Positions 60,529 through 64,000 of a stretch of 64,000 nucleotides of DNA are shown here, one piece after another. Location: contig RPFO01001483.1 of assembly GCA_009746045.1 (NCBI GenBank), positions 22,501 to 86,500 of the forward strand. Direction: 5' to 3'. The number at the start of each line of letters is the position of its first letter. Within the stretch, counting starts at the first letter, position 1. Made by a program: the position numbers and the translations under genes. A model generated the notes under the pieces. That model was not told the DNA's origin. It searched no databases and was given only the letters and a program-made list of their open reading frames with translations. This DNA is from Mesostigma viride (lineage: Eukaryota > Streptophyta > Mesostigmatophyceae > Mesostigmatales > Mesostigmataceae).

Positions 60529-63485
60529 ATGGACGAGTGGGGTGAGTCCTCTTGTTCCATTCAGCTAGAGAGCAGCGCTAGCAGTTTTCCCTTGGGGGGA
60601 TATTCTGTTTCAGCGAGCCTCAGTCGCGTCCAGCATGTCTGGGTATACTTTCCGCTGACTTTAGCGAGCCTCAATCGCGTCCAGTATGTGTGGGTATACT
60701 TTCCGCTGATTTGCCGAGTGACGCTGTGACGCCTTTCATGGACGTGTTTTTTTCCCGAGCAGACGCTGAGGATTTCGAGCCCGTGCTCCCGGCGGTGCCC
60801 GCCGCGGCTGCCACCAAGCAAAGCAAATGGGAAGGGGAGGACGAAGAAGAGGAGCCCGTGAAGGAGGAGAACACGGAGTCTAAGCCCGTGGTGGGTATCA
60901 GAACGATGTAATCCCCTTGTGACGATAGTCCGAAATATCTTTAGCACGCTTTGTAAGCCGGAAAAAAAAGTGCAGCCTTTTTTCTTTCGGCATGATAGTT
61001 TCTTGGCTCCTCACTGGTGCATACTTGCCTTGTTACCTTGTGTTCTCCTAGCGTCACCAGTCCCCACCTGGTACAGCCAGCGGTCATGGGTCATGGGGCG
61101 TGTGTGCGAGAGGCAGGGGTTGGGGGCCGGGGGCCATCGATTGAACCCCTACAGTTGTATGTGCATAATAGCGACTCATCCTCCCCCTAACGAGGGCTGC
61201 TGTGGTGCTGTTAAACTGAGCGCCGCGGTACCCACAGGGTGGGCATCATAAGGACACTAGCGTTGATGGTGAGGCCTGGTTAGCAGTCTGCCCCGCATGT
61301 ACGTGCGGAGTTAAGGTTGGGGGGCGTATGACCTACTCCAAATTTGTACCTTCTTCCCTGTAAGAGGGGGGCCAATGTGACTTTCGTAGCAGTAAGAGGG
61401 GCACAGGATACTAGCAATGGATACCAGCATCTCCATCCTTAGCGGCTTGCATCGCTGCTCCGTTCATTGGTGGCTATCCAAGTCCCCCCCCCAGAGCACA
61501 TCGCTTTTTGGCCTTGGCGTGTGTTGCGCTGTTTGTAGACAAGCAGTGGTGCTCACAGTTGCGCTGTGTGTTTGACGGAGTGGTCCAGCTGTCCGACAAA
61601 TGGGAGGTGAGCATGAGGTGGCTGGTAGAACGTGAGAGCGCTGTCGCTGCCTCCGTGCATGTGTGGTGTTCCTAGTTATGGATCGTATCTGTCTCTCATT
61701 GGCCGTTCCTCGGCACTGCCCCTCACAATGTGCTTGCTCCGCGGTTGCTCCGTGGTCGCCATGTGTCCTTGACCAGGAGAAGAAGGAGAAGAAGAAGAAG
61801 AAGGACAAGGCGGCGGTGGTGCTCGACCCTGAGAATGCACTGCTGGACCCTGTGGAGGAGAAGCTGCGGCAGCAGAGGTGCGCGACGCACGCACACACAC
61901 ACACACACACACACAGCCGCTGTTGTGAATGGAAGCTACCCCGTGTAGCCGCTAGTGGTTGAGGACCAGCCCTGGGTTGCTTTATTCACCACCCTGGTGT
62001 TTGTGGTGTTTCCATGTTAAGATGTTTTTAGCAGACTGCAACGCGTTTCGCATTTTCGTTTCCAGTTCCCAGCGCGGTGTTGTGTTAGGCGTGTCTGGTC
62101 ACTGCCGCCGTCTGAACCGTGGGCAATCGCGGACATGCCGACCAGGCAACCCTGTTGGTAGCAACTCGGGGACAGTCGGGTAGCACTCTGTGGCTCAGTG
62201 TCGAAGCGGCTCTGTCACGTGTCGTTTCTGGCATGCGGCCGCTCAGGATTGGCAGCATGGCGATGTGTTATGTCGTCATTCGTGGTTTTCGTCTGATGTA
62301 CCTGTCCAGCGATCGTAAATCAGGAGAACCCCCCTTTTTAAGCTGGTCAGGCTTATCCACTGCCATAGTGCAATTTTTGTGTGCCATGTGCGTGTGCGAA
62401 TGGGTTGTCCATGCTCACATGCGTGGGTGTACGTGTCTGGGCGACCACCCCCCAGGCTGGTGGAGGAGGCAGACTACAAAGCCACACAGGAGCTGTTCAA
62501 GGGGACCAGCGGCGCGGCCAAGAGCATCGACGACTTCATCCCGAAGACGCTGGCCGACTTCCAAGCGCTCGGCGAGTTGGTGGCCGCCAAGGTCACGCCC
62601 TTTGAGGTGGGTGGTGGTGAAAAGGCTGCGCCCTTTGAGGTGGTGGGGGGGGAAATGGTCACGCCCTTTCAGGTGGGTGTGGGGAAAAGGTCACGCCCTT
62701 TCAGGTGGGTGTGGGGAAAAGGTCACGCCCTTTCAGGTGGGTGTGGGGAAAAGGTCACGCCCTTTCAGGTGGGTGTGGGGAAAAGGTCACGCCCTATGAG
62801 GTGGGTGTGGGGAAAAGGTCACGCACTTTCAGGTGGGTGGGTGGGTGGGTGGGTGGGTGGGTGGGTGGGTGGGTGGGTGGGTGGGTGGGTGGGCGGGCCG
62901 GCGGGCGGGCGGGCGGGCGGGCGTGGGCGGGCGGGCGGGCGGGCGCGCGGGCTCGTTCTTTCCTCCTCTTCACGCTTTCAACCCCCCTATGGGCCACTGC
63001 GTGCGTTCTGTCACCCGGTGCTGGCATGCCCTGTCCCTTCGCCTTCGCCTCTGCGCAGAAAGAGCCTCCAGCCCTCCACTAGCTGGGGTAGGGACCAAGG
63101 GCCCCCTTCATGGCACTCCACCATTGCTGTCACCCTCCTCGCACTGGCATCCCCTCTTTATCACTATATGCATGCTCTCTTGAGCGTGCGCGGAAGAGCC
63201 TCCACCACATGGAGCTGCCTTCACGCTCCGCTTGTCCCCCGGGTGCGTGCAATCCCACCGTGGCTAACAAATGCATGGCCCGCCACGCCCCCACGGTCCC
63301 CTCTGTGCGCGCGCAGAAGAGCCTCCACTACCTGGAGCTGCTCAAGGCGCTCGTGCGCGCGGCCACGGCGGGCATCAACTCGGAGAAGGTCAAGGAGCTG
63401 GGCGCGTCGGTCACGGTGATCGCCAACAACAAGCTCAAGGATGAGAAGGCCGCGCACGGGGAGGGCAAGAAGAAGAAGACGGCAG
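60529..63485 (+). CDS. EIF3J: Translation initiation factor eIF3 subunit J, 3' truncated by window
   Basis: Exons 60529-60541, 60763-60890, 61777-61877, 62456-62606 and 63317-63485 have GT-AG borders and phases 1, 0, 2, 0 and 1 that agree, covering about 187 residues. eIF3j is a loosely bound eIF3 subunit at the 40S decoding site, acting in mRNA recruitment and start-site selection. The start MDEWDAEDFEPVLP has the family's acidic Trp-containing N-terminus. SKWEGEDEEEEPVK, a Lys-rich helix (EKKEKKKKKDK), DPVEEKLRQQRLVEEADYK, the core helix block (DDFIPKTLADFQALGELVAA) and KSLHYLELLKALVRAA follow in the expected order. The reading ends in ELGASVTVIANNKLKDEKAA and KKKKTA. The final exon with the acidic C-terminus should lie beyond 64000 or was not recognised. 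Intron 4 contains repeats copied from the exon 4 donor. Confidence 0.92.
60613..60709 (+). repeat. Two-copy 48-bp direct repeat in eIF3J intron 1
   Basis: AGCGAGCCTCAGTCGCGTCC...GGGTATACTTTCCGCTGA occurs twice in tandem with a few substitutions. Confidence 0.9.
61882..61916 (+). repeat. (CA)n tract in eIF3J intron 3
   Basis: Short CA dinucleotide run just after the exon 3 donor. Confidence 0.9.
62589..62832 (+). repeat. Minisatellite copied from the eIF3J exon 4 donor
   Basis: About seven units of roughly 32 bp (GGTCACGCCCTTTCAGGTGG plus GTGTGGGGAAAA). The first unit spans the real end of exon 4, coding VTPFE followed by GTGGGT. Later units have CAG or GAG before GTGGGT, so each repeats a possible 5' splice site. 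Confidence 0.9.
62832..62950 (+). repeat. (GGGT)n then (GGGC)n arrays in eIF3J intron 4
   Basis: About 60 bp of GGGT grading into about 55 bp of GGGC/GGCG. G-rich on the sense strand and able to form G-quadruplexes. Confidence 0.95.
63049..63222 (+). repeat. Two decayed copies of the eIF3J exon 5 acceptor
   Basis: GCGCAGAAAGAGCCTCCA at about 63053 and GTGCGCGGAAGAGCCTCCAC at about 63186 copy the true junction GCGCAGAAGAGCCTCCAC at 63311, including early exon 5 coding sequence. The second copy lost the AG (CGG). Confidence 0.75.
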
Positions 63486-64000
63486 GTGAGGATGGCAGCG
63501 ATGGCAGGCATCTCAAGGCAGCCGCTAGAATATGATGGTCTTGTATGCGTGAGGGGCAGTTTCTCAGTAGAAGACTGTGGGTGAGATGTAGCAATGGCTT
63601 GGCAAGGAGGCAAGCACTTGTAACTTCTATGAACGCGCGGGGGTGTGGCAGCGGTATCTGTGGCAAGGGGGGTTGTCACAGGGGGCTTATGCTGGCCGCA
63701 GCATTGTGCATGTATAGCCTAAGAGGGAACCTCTCAGAGGATCTGCATCCCTTGCTGCCTTCTGATTGCTTGGGGAATGTTCCTGCTGCAAGTCTTGTTC
63801 TTCTTTTCATTGATCAGGTGATCGGTGGCTGTGGCGGTTTTTCTTTCTCATTGTGCCCTCGCGTACTTGTGTTCAGATTTTTGCGGCCGCCCAGTTGTCG
63901 CACGCGCTTGGTGGTGTGGATTGTTGGAGTGGTTGGTGGGAATCGGGGGTCTATAGGATGGCGCCATTGGCAAGCTTGCCTGCCTGACAGATGTTACGTG
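63486..64000 (+). other. Probable eIF3J intron 5
   Basis: Follows the GTGAGG donor at 63486. No acidic C-terminal exon was recognised before the window ends. Confidence 0.5.

Overview
The window is nuclear DNA of a photosynthetic eukaryote of the green lineage, most likely an alga; I cannot name the species. The evidence is a plant-type WRC zinc-binding domain, spliced genes with GT-AG introns whose phases match, GC-rich coding exons, and very repeat-rich introns. No bacterial operon, rRNA gene or intact tRNA gene was seen.

Layout. (1) 382-4965, minus strand: a two-exon gene for a large WRC-domain nuclear protein. (2) 7275-12205, plus strand: a four-exon Rab-like small GTPase whose catalytic switch II glutamine is a leucine. 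(3) About 12.3-55 kb: a transposon graveyard. (4) 55175-59725, minus strand: a three-exon CCX/NCLX-type cation/calcium exchanger. (5) 60529 to the window end, plus strand: translation initiation factor eIF3 subunit J, five exons visible, the last exon(s) missing. Genes 4 and 5 are divergent across about 0.8 kb.

The repeat zone is nested. A non-LTR retrotransposon with zinc fingers, reverse transcriptase and a C-terminal nuclease (copy A, minus strand) is split between 15853-17344 and 40672-42668 by a 23.3-kb DNA element (17345-40671). That element has 56-bp terminal inverted repeats beginning CACTA, a 2-bp target duplication, and subterminal repeat arrays. An uninterrupted copy B of the retrotransposon at 50771-53690 preserves the empty insertion site near 52204. 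Inside the 23-kb element sit a second CACTA element (20598-26488) with its own transposase-like gene, a TA-flanked element (17587-18505), and a TTAA-flanked element (22096-23813) in an intron of that gene. Several unrecognised or decayed genes, SINE-like copies with (TTAA)n tails and large satellite arrays are also present. Fragments of an L1-type ORF1 lie at 44.2-46.4 and 50.3-50.7 kb.

A recurring theme is duplication of exon-intron junctions (eIF3J, the exchanger, the inner transposase) and growth of simple repeats inside introns, often pyrimidine-rich on the sense strand. The host genes have separate housekeeping roles (nuclear regulation, vesicle traffic, Ca2+ transport, translation) and do not form a pathway.
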